The translations under genes and the position numbers were made by a program. The notes beneath the pieces are model-generated. The model ran no database searches. It saw only the letters and a program-made list of their open reading frames with translations, and had not been told where the DNA came from. A DNA stretch of 14,703 bases from Labilithrix sp. GTDB taxonomy: Bacteria > Myxococcota > Polyangia > Polyangiales > Polyangiaceae. The DNA lies in the NCBI GenBank assembly GCA_028287035.1, contig JAQBQL010000215.1, forward strand, positions 1 to 14,703. The letters run 5' to 3'. Below, one piece after another: positions 1-6,886 of this stretch; the stretch's first letter is position 1, and each line of letters opens with the position of its first letter.

Positions 1-156
1 CGGGCCCGCGCCGCTCCGCCGGCCCCGAGCGCCGTCGCACCGCGCGCGCCCGCGGGACCCGGGCCAAGGTCGACCGGAGCGCCGCCCCCGAAAAAGACCA
101 CCGGCGAGGACAAGCCGTGTGATCCGCACGATCCGATGTGTTTCCACATTCCCTGA
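1..156 (+). CDS. C-terminal end of a Pro/Ala-rich protein (partial)
   Basis: This is an open frame running in from the left edge and ending at TGA 154-156. The visible 51 residues are low-complexity, rich in Ala, Pro, Arg and Gly, followed by a Lys/Thr-containing stretch and a final segment CDPHDPMCFHIP with two cysteines. The compositional switch from a disordered linker to a short Cys-containing tail suggests the end of a larger protein, but no domain is visible and no function can be assigned. The next gene starts 16 nt downstream with its own Shine-Dalgarno, so the two are probably co-transcribed. The frame is supported by its lack of stops and by that well-placed downstream ribosome site. 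Confidence 0.6.
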   Translation, partial: RARAAPPAPSAVAPRAPAGPGPRSTGAPPPKKTTGEDKPCDPHDPMCFHIP

Positions 157-172
157 GCGCTATAGGAGAAGG

Positions 173-595
173 ATGTCCTCGGACGTGCCTCCGTCGCCCA
201 AGGCATCCGCATCGCTCGCGCCTGCATCCGCAAGCGCACCCGTGAGCGCGCCGAGCGCGCCGGACGTCGTGCTGCTCGGTGGACCCACCGCCGACGGCGG
301 CGGCATCCACGTGCTCCGCGCACGGAACGAGCAGATCGAGACGGGCGAGCTCCGCGCCCTCGAGCACGGGAAGCCGATCACCGGCGAGGTGGTGACGCTG
401 AAGCCGCGCGAGGGCAGCCCGCGCATCTGCGACGTGACCGACTCGTTCGAGACGAAGCCCGCGGGCCTCCGTGCGCTCGGCGCCGCGCCGCGCACCGGCC
501 ACAAGGGCCCCGCGAAGGTGGCGACCGATGCGTACCGCCAGGGGTGGGACGAGATCTTCGGCTCCCGGCCGAAGCCGTCCGGCCCCGCCAACTGA
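173..595 (+). CDS. Hypothetical protein, 140 aa, myxobacterial type
   Basis: No known domain is recognised. I chose ATG 173 because AGGAG at 164-168 sits 4 nt upstream. An earlier in-frame start at 119 lies inside the preceding gene. Residues 1-30 are an Ala/Ser/Pro-rich, probably disordered leader without a convincing signal peptide. Residues about 31-100 form a compact segment containing DVVLLGGPTADGGGIHVLRA, then GKPITGEVVTLKPREGSPRICDV, which reads like a small beta-rich unit. The C-terminus (ATDAYRQGWDEIFG, then a Pro-rich end) is charged. From memory, similar short proteins recur in Polyangia genomes. That is recollection, not a search. Function is unknown, and it is probably co-transcribed with the upstream partial gene. 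Confidence 0.75.
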   Translation: MSSDVPPSPKASASLAPASASAPVSAPSAPDVVLLGGPTADGGGIHVLRARNEQIETGELRALEHGKPITGEVVTLKPREGSPRICDVTDSFETKPAGLRALGAAPRTGHKGPAKVATDAYRQGWDEIFGSRPKPSGPAN

Positions 596-726
596 CGACG
601 CGCTGGCCGCGGATCGCTCGTGATCCAGCAACCCAGCGACGCGTCCCACCTCGGGCGCCGCCATCCACGAAAAGGCGCACGATCCGGCGCTCCGGGGCCG
701 CGCCTACATCGGCGCACCCCTTGCAC

Positions 727-1854
727 ATGGACCGGCCGATGCCCTCCCTCCGCCTCTCGCTCGCGTCCCTCGCCTGCGTCCTCGCGACCGCCGCGTGCGC
801 GGCGCCGGCCGACGAGCCCATTGCGGACGCGAGCGACGAGGTGAAGGTCGACACCCGGAGCCCCGCGGCGCGCGCGCAGTACGACGCCAACGTGTCGTTC
901 GCGAACGACTACGTGGCGCGCTGCACGAAGACGAACAGCGGTCGCCCCCGCGTGCTCGTCACCGGCTTCGGCCGCTTCATGAGCATCAACGACAACGCGA
1001 CGGGGCGCATCGTCGCGAAGCTCGTCCCCGGCGCGAAGTACCCCGAGACGAGCGCCCCGCCGCCCGGAACGGTCGATCCGCCCGGGCCCCAGCTCGACGT
1101 CGTGCAGTCGACCCTCGTGCTCCCGCGCAGCGGCACGGTCGACGTGTGCGCGATGATCCTCCCCGTGTACTGGGACCTCGCCTCGATCCTCATCGCCAAG
1201 GAGCTCGAGAGCTTCCAGCCCGACTTCGTGATGATGAACGGCGTCGCCGGCAACCGCCAGCCGCTCTGGATCGAGCTCGGCGCCACCAACCGCGGCAGCG
1301 CGCTCGACGACGGGTCGAACCAGCTCCGTCCCGCGGTGCGCGAGGACGAGAGCTCCGCGCCGCTGGTCCAGGGCGGGGAAGCGGCGCGCGCGAACCTGCT
1401 GTCGTGGAAGGCGGTGTTCGACGCGGCCGGCGCCCAGGTCCGCGCGCACGAGGACGACGTGGAGAAGGGCGTGCGCCTCGGCGACGTGCTCGGCGGCGTG
1501 AAGCTCGCGGGCTTCCCGCGCGGCAGCAACACGTACCTGTGCAACAACATCACGTACGTCACCGGCTACCTCATGGACCATCCGCTCCGCACGGTGCGCC
1601 TGCTCCGCGCGAGCCCGGCGCTCCCCGGCCGCGCCAATGACGTGAAGGTCCGCATGAGCAAGAGCTTCGCGAAGACGCCGCGCGTGTTCGTGCACTGGCC
1701 GTCGGAGATGGCGACGATGCACCACGCAGCGGGTGCCGACGTCATGGCGGCGATCCTCGACGCGCAGGTCTCCGCGCTCACCGGCGCTGACGCCCCGGTC
1801 CGCGGCGACAACGACGATGCCGACCCGACGCTCGCCGGCGGCGCCTTCTTCTGA
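727..1854 (+). CDS. Exported pyroglutamyl-peptidase-like (peptidase C15 fold) lipoprotein
   Basis: The protein is 375 aa from ATG 727; ATG 739 is an equally possible start, and neither has a strong Shine-Dalgarno. The N-terminus is a signal peptide ending in a relaxed lipobox (LATAAC, Cys24), so lipid anchoring is likely but not certain. The mature part shows the peptidase C15 landmarks in order. VLVTGFGRF (residues 76-84) matches the family's N-terminal strand and loop. Glu183 in IELGATN matches the catalytic Glu, Cys272 in TYLCNN the nucleophile, and His323 in VFVHWP the catalytic His. Known C15 enzymes are cytosolic, about 215 aa, and remove N-terminal pyroglutamate. Here the spacing between catalytic residues is wider (89 and 51 residues against roughly 63 and 24), so there are insertions. 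Substrate may differ. It converges on the minus-strand operon, with stops 16 nt apart. Confidence 0.8.
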   Translation: MDRPMPSLRLSLASLACVLATAACAAPADEPIADASDEVKVDTRSPAARAQYDANVSFANDYVARCTKTNSGRPRVLVTGFGRFMSINDNATGRIVAKLVPGAKYPETSAPPPGTVDPPGPQLDVVQSTLVLPRSGTVDVCAMILPVYWDLASILIAKELESFQPDFVMMNGVAGNRQPLWIELGATNRGSALDDGSNQLRPAVREDESSAPLVQGGEAARANLLSWKAVFDAAGAQVRAHEDDVEKGVRLGDVLGGVKLAGFPRGSNTYLCNNITYVTGYLMDHPLRTVRLLRASPALPGRANDVKVRMSKSFAKTPRVFVHWPSEMATMHHAAGADVMAAILDAQVSALTGADAPVRGDNDDADPTLAGGAFF

Positions 1855-1870
1855 GGGCCTGCGCGCTCGC

Positions 1871-2275
1871 TCAGCGCCGAGCGCGCTCGAGCAGCGCCAC
1901 GTGAATGGCGACCGCGACCGCGATGGCGATCGCGGTCGTCGCGTGCGAGCGGCGCGTGCTCGCCCGGCGCTTCAGCTTCTCGTCACGCAGCTGCAGCCCG
2001 AGACCGGCATGCGCCATCAGCAGCACGAACGCGAGGCCGGCCGGCGCGATCGCGAGCATCCCGCCCCCGGTCGCGGCCGGTGATCCGAGCTCGGGCAGCA
2101 CGAGGAGCGTGTGGCCGAACGTGAAGGCGCTGACGACGAGGCCGAGCACCACATGCCACCGGATCGGCGGCGACGAGGGCGCCGCGCGCTTGCCGAGGCG
2201 CACGCGCGCGAGGAGCGGGATCACCGCCGCCACCACGATCGCGAGCGTCGCGATCCACCCGCTCCACCAGCCCAA
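1871..2275 (-). CDS. Four-helix membrane protein with two HX13H helices, putative bis-heme cytochrome b-like
   Basis: The protein is 134 aa from a TTG start that lies 2 nt after the stop of the heme-protein gene upstream. No ATG or GTG in this frame lies nearby, and the coupling supports TTG. Four hydrophobic helices are evident (about 6-24, 40-62, 72-94, 111-129). His41/His55 in helix 2 and His111/His125 in helix 4 are each spaced HX13H. Helices 2 and 4 run in the same direction, so the pairs His41-His111 and His55-His125 could clamp two stacked hemes, as in ferric-reductase-type and other bis-histidine membrane cytochromes. His89 in helix 3 is extra. Overall sequence was not recognised, so heme binding is inferred. 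It is the last gene of the DUF6183, chlorite-dismutase-family, membrane-protein operon. Confidence 0.7.
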   Translation of the reverse strand: MGWWSGWIATLAIVVAAVIPLLARVRLGKRAAPSSPPIRWHVVLGLVVSAFTFGHTLLVLPELGSPAATGGGMLAIAPAGLAFVLLMAHAGLGLQLRDEKLKRRASTRRSHATTAIAIAVAVAIHVALLERARR

Positions 2276-2277
2276 GG

Positions 2278-3054
2278 CTAAGCGCCGCTGCTGGTGCCGA
2301 GCACGTAGCCGACGAAGAAGGGCCCCATCTTCTCGATGAACTCGCTGGTCTGGCGCGTCTTGCGCATGGCCTGCACGAGGTGGGACGCCGGATGCAGATC
2401 CTTCGACATGATGCCGATGACGAACTCGTTGTCGCCGGCGTCGATGCCGTGACACGCGAGGCGGATGTCGGTCGCGAGCTCCTGCTGCCCGTACGCGATG
2501 CCGAGCGCGGCGTGCTCGCGGAGGATGTGGCTCTGGTCGATGGGCTCTAGCTTCGCGAAGCTGCCCTTGCGGCGCAGCGGGTACCAGACGTGCCAGCGCG
2601 TCCGCTCGTTCGTGGCGTTCTCGATCGGCCGGCGCAGGATCGTCCACTCGAGATCCGGCTCGTGGCCCGTCGCGTACGAGCGGCCCATCATGCCGAAGTC
2701 GTCGCGGAGCTCGACGTCGGCGAGCGGTGACTCCGAGAAGAGCGGCCGCACGTTCTGGACGAAGTGCGCCGGGTCCTCGCTCCACGTGAGGAGCCCGAGG
2801 CTGCGCGGATCCATCGTGTCGGCGTAGACGACCCCGGCGATGCGGCGCGTCTTCAGGATGCTCGTGAGCTCCGCGGCCACCGCGTCGGGCGCGCTGCGCG
2901 GGCCGCCGCTCACCGGACCGGTGCCGCGCGGCAGGCGGAACACGAGCAGCTGCATGAACAGCCGACGGTTCATCGACTGCTTCACGCCGTCCTTCTTCCC
3001 GCCGTACTCGTTGACGTCGATGGTGGGAAGACCCTTGGCGATGTCGTCGCTCAT
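2278..3054 (-). CDS. Chlorite dismutase / coproheme decarboxylase (ChdC/HemQ) family heme protein
   Basis: The protein is 258 aa, the usual length for the family, cytoplasmic, with no signal peptide. The C-terminal half carries the landmarks. Tyr158-Pro159 in WHVWYPLRR matches the YPMSK segment that holds the distal Tyr of ChdC. His181 in ILREHAALGIAYG matches the proximal heme ligand. CHGIDAGDNEFVIGI followed by KDLHPASHLVQAMRKT matches the final ferredoxin-like strands and helix. The family includes chlorite dismutases (heme, distal Arg) and coproheme decarboxylases of the coproporphyrin heme pathway. Arg198 is a candidate distal Arg, but the local alignment is ambiguous, so subtype is open. 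The Lys of YPMSK is replaced by Arg. A weak GAGG precedes ATG. The upstream gene ends 30 nt before, and the next starts 2 nt after the stop. Confidence 0.85.
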   Translation of the reverse strand: MSDDIAKGLPTIDVNEYGGKKDGVKQSMNRRLFMQLLVFRLPRGTGPVSGGPRSAPDAVAAELTSILKTRRIAGVVYADTMDPRSLGLLTWSEDPAHFVQNVRPLFSESPLADVELRDDFGMMGRSYATGHEPDLEWTILRRPIENATNERTRWHVWYPLRRKGSFAKLEPIDQSHILREHAALGIAYGQQELATDIRLACHGIDAGDNEFVIGIMSKDLHPASHLVQAMRKTRQTSEFIEKMGPFFVGYVLGTSSGA

Positions 3055-3084
3055 GCCTCGAAACCTAGCACGGTGGGCGCGCGC

Positions 3085-4269
3085 TCAGTCCGAGTCCGTC
3101 GCGGCGAGCACCGCCACCGATCCGCCCCCGCTGCGCACCGCGAGCACGCCGACGTCCCACGCGACGTCGTAGAAGAAGCCCTCGCCGTCCGCGCCGTCGC
3201 CGCGTGACGCGCCGAACACGAGGAAGCTGCAGCGGTCGGCGAGCGCGTCGATGTCACTCGCCAGCGCGGCGCCGGGGGCATCGACCAGCGCACCTAGCGA
3301 CGTCCACGCGGCGCGCCGGCCGTACGCCCCGCCGAGGCCTGACGAGTACGCGCCGCCGTTCGCCGCCGCCGCGAAGAGGGCGCCCCACACCGCCTCGGAC
3401 CCCGCGCGCTCGGCGCGGAGGCCCTGCGCCTTCTCGAGACACGTGAGCGGAAGCGCCCGGAGCAGCCAGCGTCCGGGCGCCGCCCCGCCGATCGGCGGCG
3501 TCAGCGTGAAGACCTTCGCCTCGGCGCGGCCGTTCGAGCCGGACGTCCACGGCTGGACCGCCTCGAGGAGGCGCTTGTCGCTCGACGCGTCGCTCGCGAG
3601 CGTGACCGTCGGGGGGCTCTGCTCGCCGGGCGGCGGCATCGTTCGCGCGCTCGCCGGGCCGGTCTCGAGCCGCGCGATCGCCTTCGAGATCGCGTTCGCG
3701 CCGTACATCGGCATGTACGTGGGCGCCTCGGCCTCCGCGGCGAGGAGCACGAGCGGCAGGTCGCCGAGCGGATGCTGGTCGTCGACGAGGCGGCGCTGGA
3801 GACCGAGGGCGGTCGGCTCTCGGTCGAGCGCGGTCCCGCGCAGCACGACCTCGTGCATCCAGCAGGCGAGCACCTCGGTGTGTCGACCCTCGGCACGGCC
3901 GATCGACGCGAGGAGGGCGTCCTTGCTCTGGCCGTGACCGAGGCGCGAGGCGAAGGCCCGGATCCGCGTGTCGCGCGGACGAGGGCGCTGCACGCTGCGC
4001 GTCCGCTCGGTGCCGAGAAGCGTGAAGAGTGCATCGATCCGCTCGACGCCGGGGCTGAGCGCGAGCACCTCCTCGACGTGATCGGCGACCGCCTCGAACG
4101 AGGCCAGCGCAGGCCCCTCGCTCGCGGCCTCGAGCGCGGCGGCCAGGGCGAGCAGGTCCGGGACGCGCGACTCGCGGCTCATCCGGTCGACCACCGCGTA
4201 CGCCTGGTTCACGTCCTCCGGGGTGCGCCGACGGAGGGTTTCCACGATCGTGTCGATCTCGCTCGCCAT
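3085..4269 (-). CDS. DUF6183-like protein of unknown function
   Basis: The protein is 394 aa from ATG 4269. An in-frame extension reaches further upstream, but it would cross into the divergent phosphotransferase gene, so this start is preferred. It is soluble, with no signal peptide or membrane segment. The N-terminal third is helical. Conserved-looking stretches include ACWMHEVVLRGTALD near residues 138-152, QHPLGDLPLVLL around 175, SNGRAEAKVFTL around 250, NGGAYSSGLGGAYGRRAAW around 310-330, and a terminal AVLAATDSD. These match my recollection of DUF6183, a family known mainly from actinomycetes, in order and wording. No catalytic motif is visible. It is the first gene of a minus-strand operon with a heme protein and a membrane protein, and is divergent from the phosphotransferase gene. 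Confidence 0.75.
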   Translation of the reverse strand: MASEIDTIVETLRRRTPEDVNQAYAVVDRMSRESRVPDLLALAAALEAASEGPALASFEAVADHVEEVLALSPGVERIDALFTLLGTERTRSVQRPRPRDTRIRAFASRLGHGQSKDALLASIGRAEGRHTEVLACWMHEVVLRGTALDREPTALGLQRRLVDDQHPLGDLPLVLLAAEAEAPTYMPMYGANAISKAIARLETGPASARTMPPPGEQSPPTVTLASDASSDKRLLEAVQPWTSGSNGRAEAKVFTLTPPIGGAAPGRWLLRALPLTCLEKAQGLRAERAGSEAVWGALFAAAANGGAYSSGLGGAYGRRAAWTSLGALVDAPGAALASDIDALADRCSFLVFGASRGDGADGEGFFYDVAWDVGVLAVRSGGGSVAVLAATDSD

Positions 4270-4279
4270 GGCTGCCGCC

Positions 4280-4311
4280 ACGTTGCCAAGCGAGCGCGCT
4301 TCCGTCAACGT
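4280..4311. promoter_or_regulatory. Candidate face-to-face divergent promoters with an inverted repeat
   Basis: The 70-bp spacer between the divergent starts at 4269 and 4340 contains a perfect inverted repeat, ACGTTG (4280-4285) and CAACGT (4306-4311), 20 nt apart. Read on the plus strand it offers TTGCCA, 17 nt, CAACGT. Read on the minus strand it offers TTGACG, 17 nt, CAACGT. The -35 of each would therefore overlap the -10 of the other. The -35 boxes are good and the -10 boxes weak. It could equally be an operator. The plus-strand transcript would start near 4318, leaving room for a GGTAGG ribosome site. The minus-strand transcript would be nearly leaderless. Confidence 0.3.
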
Positions 4312-4339
4312 GGGTGGCGCGCCGTGGTAGGTTCGGCCG

Positions 4340-5443
4340 ATGGCGCTCGCTGCTCCTGCCGAGACCCGCGAACCTCGTGAAGCCCACCGCCTCGACGAGG
4401 CCGCCCTCGGCCGCTGGCTCGAGGCGAACGTGAAGGGCTGCCGCGGCGGAGCGGTCACGGTCCGGCAGTTCAAGGGCGGTCAGTCGAACCCCACGTACTG
4501 GGTCGGCGTCAGCGGCGGCGAAGGAGGCGACGTGCAGCTCGTCGTGCGCAAGAAGCCGCCGGGCACGCTCCTTCCGTCGGCGCATGCCGTCGAGCGCGAG
4601 TACCGCATCATGAGCGCGCTCGGCGCGACCGACGTTCCGGTGCCCGAAACGCTCGGCGCGAGCGAGGACGCGAGCGTCATCGGCACGCCGTTCTTCGTCA
4701 TGCGCTACGTGACCGGCCGCGTCTTCTGGGATCCGGCGCTCCCGCAGGTCACGTCGCCCGAGGAGCGCGGCGCCATCCACCGCGCGTACATCGAGGCGCT
4801 CGCGAAGCTCCATTCCGTCGATCCGGCAAAGGTCGGCCTCGGCGACTACGGAAAGGTCGGCGGCTACGTCGCGCGCCAGGTCGAGCGCTGGTCGTCGCAG
4901 TACGAGGCGTCGCGCACGAGCGAGATCCCGGCGATGGAGGCGCTGCTCGCCTGGATCCGGAGGTCGGTCCCCGCGACCGACGAGACCACGCTCATCCACG
5001 GCGACTACCGCATCGACAACCTGATCGTCGCGCAAGGCGCGCCGAAGGCCCTCGCGATCATCGACTGGGAGCTCTCGACGCTCGGTCATCCGCTGAGCGA
5101 CGTCGCCTACGCCTGCATGGCGTACCACATGAACATGCCGGGCCGTGGCGGGCTCGCCGGCGTCGACGTCGCCGCGCTGGGCATCCCGACCGAGCAGGAG
5201 CAGCTCGCGCGGTACTGCGCGCTGACCGGACGCGCGGGCGTCGAGGACTTCGACTTCTTCATGGCGTTCGGAATCTTCCGCCTCGCTGCGATCGCGCAGG
5301 GCGTCTACAAGCGCAGCCTCCAGGGCAACGCGAGCTCGGACAGCGCGGGACAGTACGGCGCGGCCGTCGGGATGCTCGCCGAGCTCGGGTGCAACATCGC
5401 GGGCATCGCGACCTCCAGCAGCACGAGCAAGCAGCAAGCATGA
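4340..5443 (+). CDS. Phosphotransferase family protein (APH fold, ACAD10/11 N-terminal type)
   Basis: The protein is 367 aa, cytoplasmic. It has the aminoglycoside-phosphotransferase/choline-kinase fold. GGQSN (residues 46-50) is the glycine-rich nucleotide loop. LVVRKKPPG (68-75) carries the ATP-binding Lys. The Brenner motif HGDYRIDN (220-227) gives catalytic Asp222 and Asn227. IDWELSTLGHPLSDVAY (241-257) gives the metal-binding Asp242. The KKPPG and LSTLGHPLSDVAY wording is characteristic of the kinase domain fused to or encoded beside acyl-CoA dehydrogenases (ACAD10/11), which phosphorylates 4-hydroxyacyl-CoAs for their beta-oxidation. No acyl-CoA dehydrogenase lies in this window, so the substrate is an inference. 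The stop overlaps the next gene's start (ATGA at 5440-5443), indicating translational coupling with the aminotransferase. Confidence 0.85.
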   Translation: MALAAPAETREPREAHRLDEAALGRWLEANVKGCRGGAVTVRQFKGGQSNPTYWVGVSGGEGGDVQLVVRKKPPGTLLPSAHAVEREYRIMSALGATDVPVPETLGASEDASVIGTPFFVMRYVTGRVFWDPALPQVTSPEERGAIHRAYIEALAKLHSVDPAKVGLGDYGKVGGYVARQVERWSSQYEASRTSEIPAMEALLAWIRRSVPATDETTLIHGDYRIDNLIVAQGAPKALAIIDWELSTLGHPLSDVAYACMAYHMNMPGRGGLAGVDVAALGIPTEQEQLARYCALTGRAGVEDFDFFMAFGIFRLAAIAQGVYKRSLQGNASSDSAGQYGAAVGMLAELGCNIAGIATSSSTSKQQA

Positions 5444-6699
5444 GCGACGACTTCCACGCCTTCCGTCCCGTCCCGAAGACCGGGGTCATCTTCGTCACCA
5501 GCGAGGCGACGAAGCTCGGCTTCACGTCCGCCGATCCCGAGTGGTGCAACCTCGGTCAGGGGCAGCCCGAGACCGGTGACCTGCCCGGGGCGCCGCCGCG
5601 CATCACGAACCTCACGATCCACGCCGACGACCAGGAATACGCGCCGGTGGGAGGGCTCCCCGAGCTCCGCGAGGCGGTCGCCGGTCTCTACAACCGCCTG
5701 TACCGCAAGGGCATGGCCTCGCAGTACTCGGCCGAGAACGTCTGCATCTCGGGCGGCGGCCGCGCGTCCCTCACGCGGGCGGCGGCGAGCCTCGGCAGCA
5801 TCAACCTCGGCCACTTCCTCCCCGACTACACGGCGTACGAGGAGCTGCTCGACATCTTCAAGGCGTTCACGAGCATCCCGATCCTCCTCGAGGGCGACCG
5901 CGGCTACAGCTTCACCGCGGAGGATCTCAAGCGCGAGATCCAGGGGCGCGGTCTCTCGGCGCTCCTCCTGTCGAACCCCTGCAACCCGACGGGCAAGCTG
6001 GTCGCGGGCGAGGAGCTCGAGCGATGGGTGCAGGTTGCACGCGATCAGGACTGCACGCTCCTCCTCGACGAGTTCTACTCGCACTACATCTACCGCGGGC
6101 GGCCCGGCAGCCTGCCCCTCGAGAGCGCCGCGCGTTACGTGCAGGACGTCGAGAAGGACCCGGTCGTCCTGTTCGACGGCTTCACCAAGAACTGGCGCTA
6201 CCCCGGCTGGCGCATCACCTGGGCGGTCGGTCCGAAGAGCATCATGGAGCGCTTCGCGAGCGCCGGGTCGTTCCTCGACGGCGGCGGCTCGAAGCCCCTG
6301 CAGCGCGCGGCGGTGCCCCTCTTCGAGGAGGACTACGTCACGAAGGAGACGCTCGCGATCAACGAGGCCTTCCGCGCCAAGCGCGATCGCATGCTGTCGC
6401 GGCTCGAGCGCATGGGCGTTCGCTTCGACCGGATCCCCGACGGCACCTTTTACGCGTGGGGCAACGTCGCGGCGCTGCCGGGATCGCTCAGCGACGGCAT
6501 GAGCTTCCTTCGCGCGGCGCTGCCGAAGAAGGTCATCGTGGTCCCGGGCGAGTTCTTCGACGTGAACCCGGGCAAGCGCCGGCACGGGCGCGCCTCGCGC
6601 TTCAAGGACTACGTGCGCTTCTCCTTCGGCCCTTCGATGGAGGTCGTCGAGCGGGCGATGACGCGGCTCGAGGATCTCGTCGCGACGCAGAACGGCTGA
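5440..6699 (+). CDS. PLP-dependent class I/II aminotransferase
   Basis: The protein is 419 aa, full length for fold-type I, cytoplasmic. ATG 5440 overlaps the upstream TGA and begins MSDDFHAFRP. Landmarks: EYAPVGGLPELREAVAGLY (67-85) forms the substrate-side N-terminal region; GGGRAS (105-110) is the cofactor phosphate loop; SNPCNPTG (178-185) holds the Asn that contacts the PLP ring; LLLDEFYSHY (207-216) gives Asp210, which pairs with the pyridine N, and Tyr213; FDGFTKNWRYPGWRITW gives Schiff-base Lys250 and Arg258. The amino donor cannot be told from sequence. Coupling to an ACAD10/11-type kinase suggests the pair is made together, but a shared pathway is not established. The gene is followed by the inverted repeat array, which could shape the 3' end of its mRNA. 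Confidence 0.88.
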   Translation: MSDDFHAFRPVPKTGVIFVTSEATKLGFTSADPEWCNLGQGQPETGDLPGAPPRITNLTIHADDQEYAPVGGLPELREAVAGLYNRLYRKGMASQYSAENVCISGGGRASLTRAAASLGSINLGHFLPDYTAYEELLDIFKAFTSIPILLEGDRGYSFTAEDLKREIQGRGLSALLLSNPCNPTGKLVAGEELERWVQVARDQDCTLLLDEFYSHYIYRGRPGSLPLESAARYVQDVEKDPVVLFDGFTKNWRYPGWRITWAVGPKSIMERFASAGSFLDGGGSKPLQRAAVPLFEEDYVTKETLAINEAFRAKRDRMLSRLERMGVRFDRIPDGTFYAWGNVAALPGSLSDGMSFLRAALPKKVIVVPGEFFDVNPGKRRHGRASRFKDYVRFSFGPSMEVVERAMTRLEDLVATQNG

Positions 6700-6733
6700 G
6701 CCGCTCGACGCGAGGGGTGCGGCGCCTCGAAAG

Positions 6734-6857
6734 TCGTTCGGATCCCTGCCGGTTCGCCGCGCGTCCGGCGGGCGCGCACCCCTCGCAGTCGTTCGGATCC
6801 CTGCCGGTGCCCCGCACGAGCGGCGGGCGCGCCCCCCTCGAAGTCGTTCGGATCCCT
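6734..6857 (+). repeat. Forward arm: two 55-bp units plus a third core
   Basis: Units 6734-6788 and 6789-6843 match at 48 of 55 positions by my count, with the first 20 bases identical (core plus GCCGGT). Differences cluster in the middle. Both end in a C-rich run and CTCGCAG or CTCGAAG. The third core, 6844-6857, continues into GCCGGT and then leaves the unit. A degenerate half-unit ending CCTCGAAAG precedes the first core. Confidence 0.9.
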
Positions 6858-6886
6858 GCCGGTTTGCGCCGGCGGCCGCGGTCGTG

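Noticed and set aside
611..626. GGATC-N6-GATCC hairpin after the 140-aa gene as a terminator
   Set aside because: The stem is only 5 bp, there is no T run, and such short inverted repeats are expected by chance.
160..1725. 521-aa minus-strand open frame opposite the first genes
   Set aside because: Ala/Arg/His-rich shadow with no domain. It crosses two plus-strand genes that have signal peptide, motifs or ribosome site.
3254..5437. 727-aa minus-strand open frame
   Set aside because: It spans both the DUF6183-like and phosphotransferase genes in wrong frames. Composition is that of a high-GC shadow, without motifs.
6734..6857. tRNA-derived elements: the core GTTCGGATCC resembles the T-arm GTTCGAATCC
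   Set aside because: The nearly invariant A58 position is G, no acceptor, D or anticodon arms flank any copy, and the inverted copies repeat the same short piece only.
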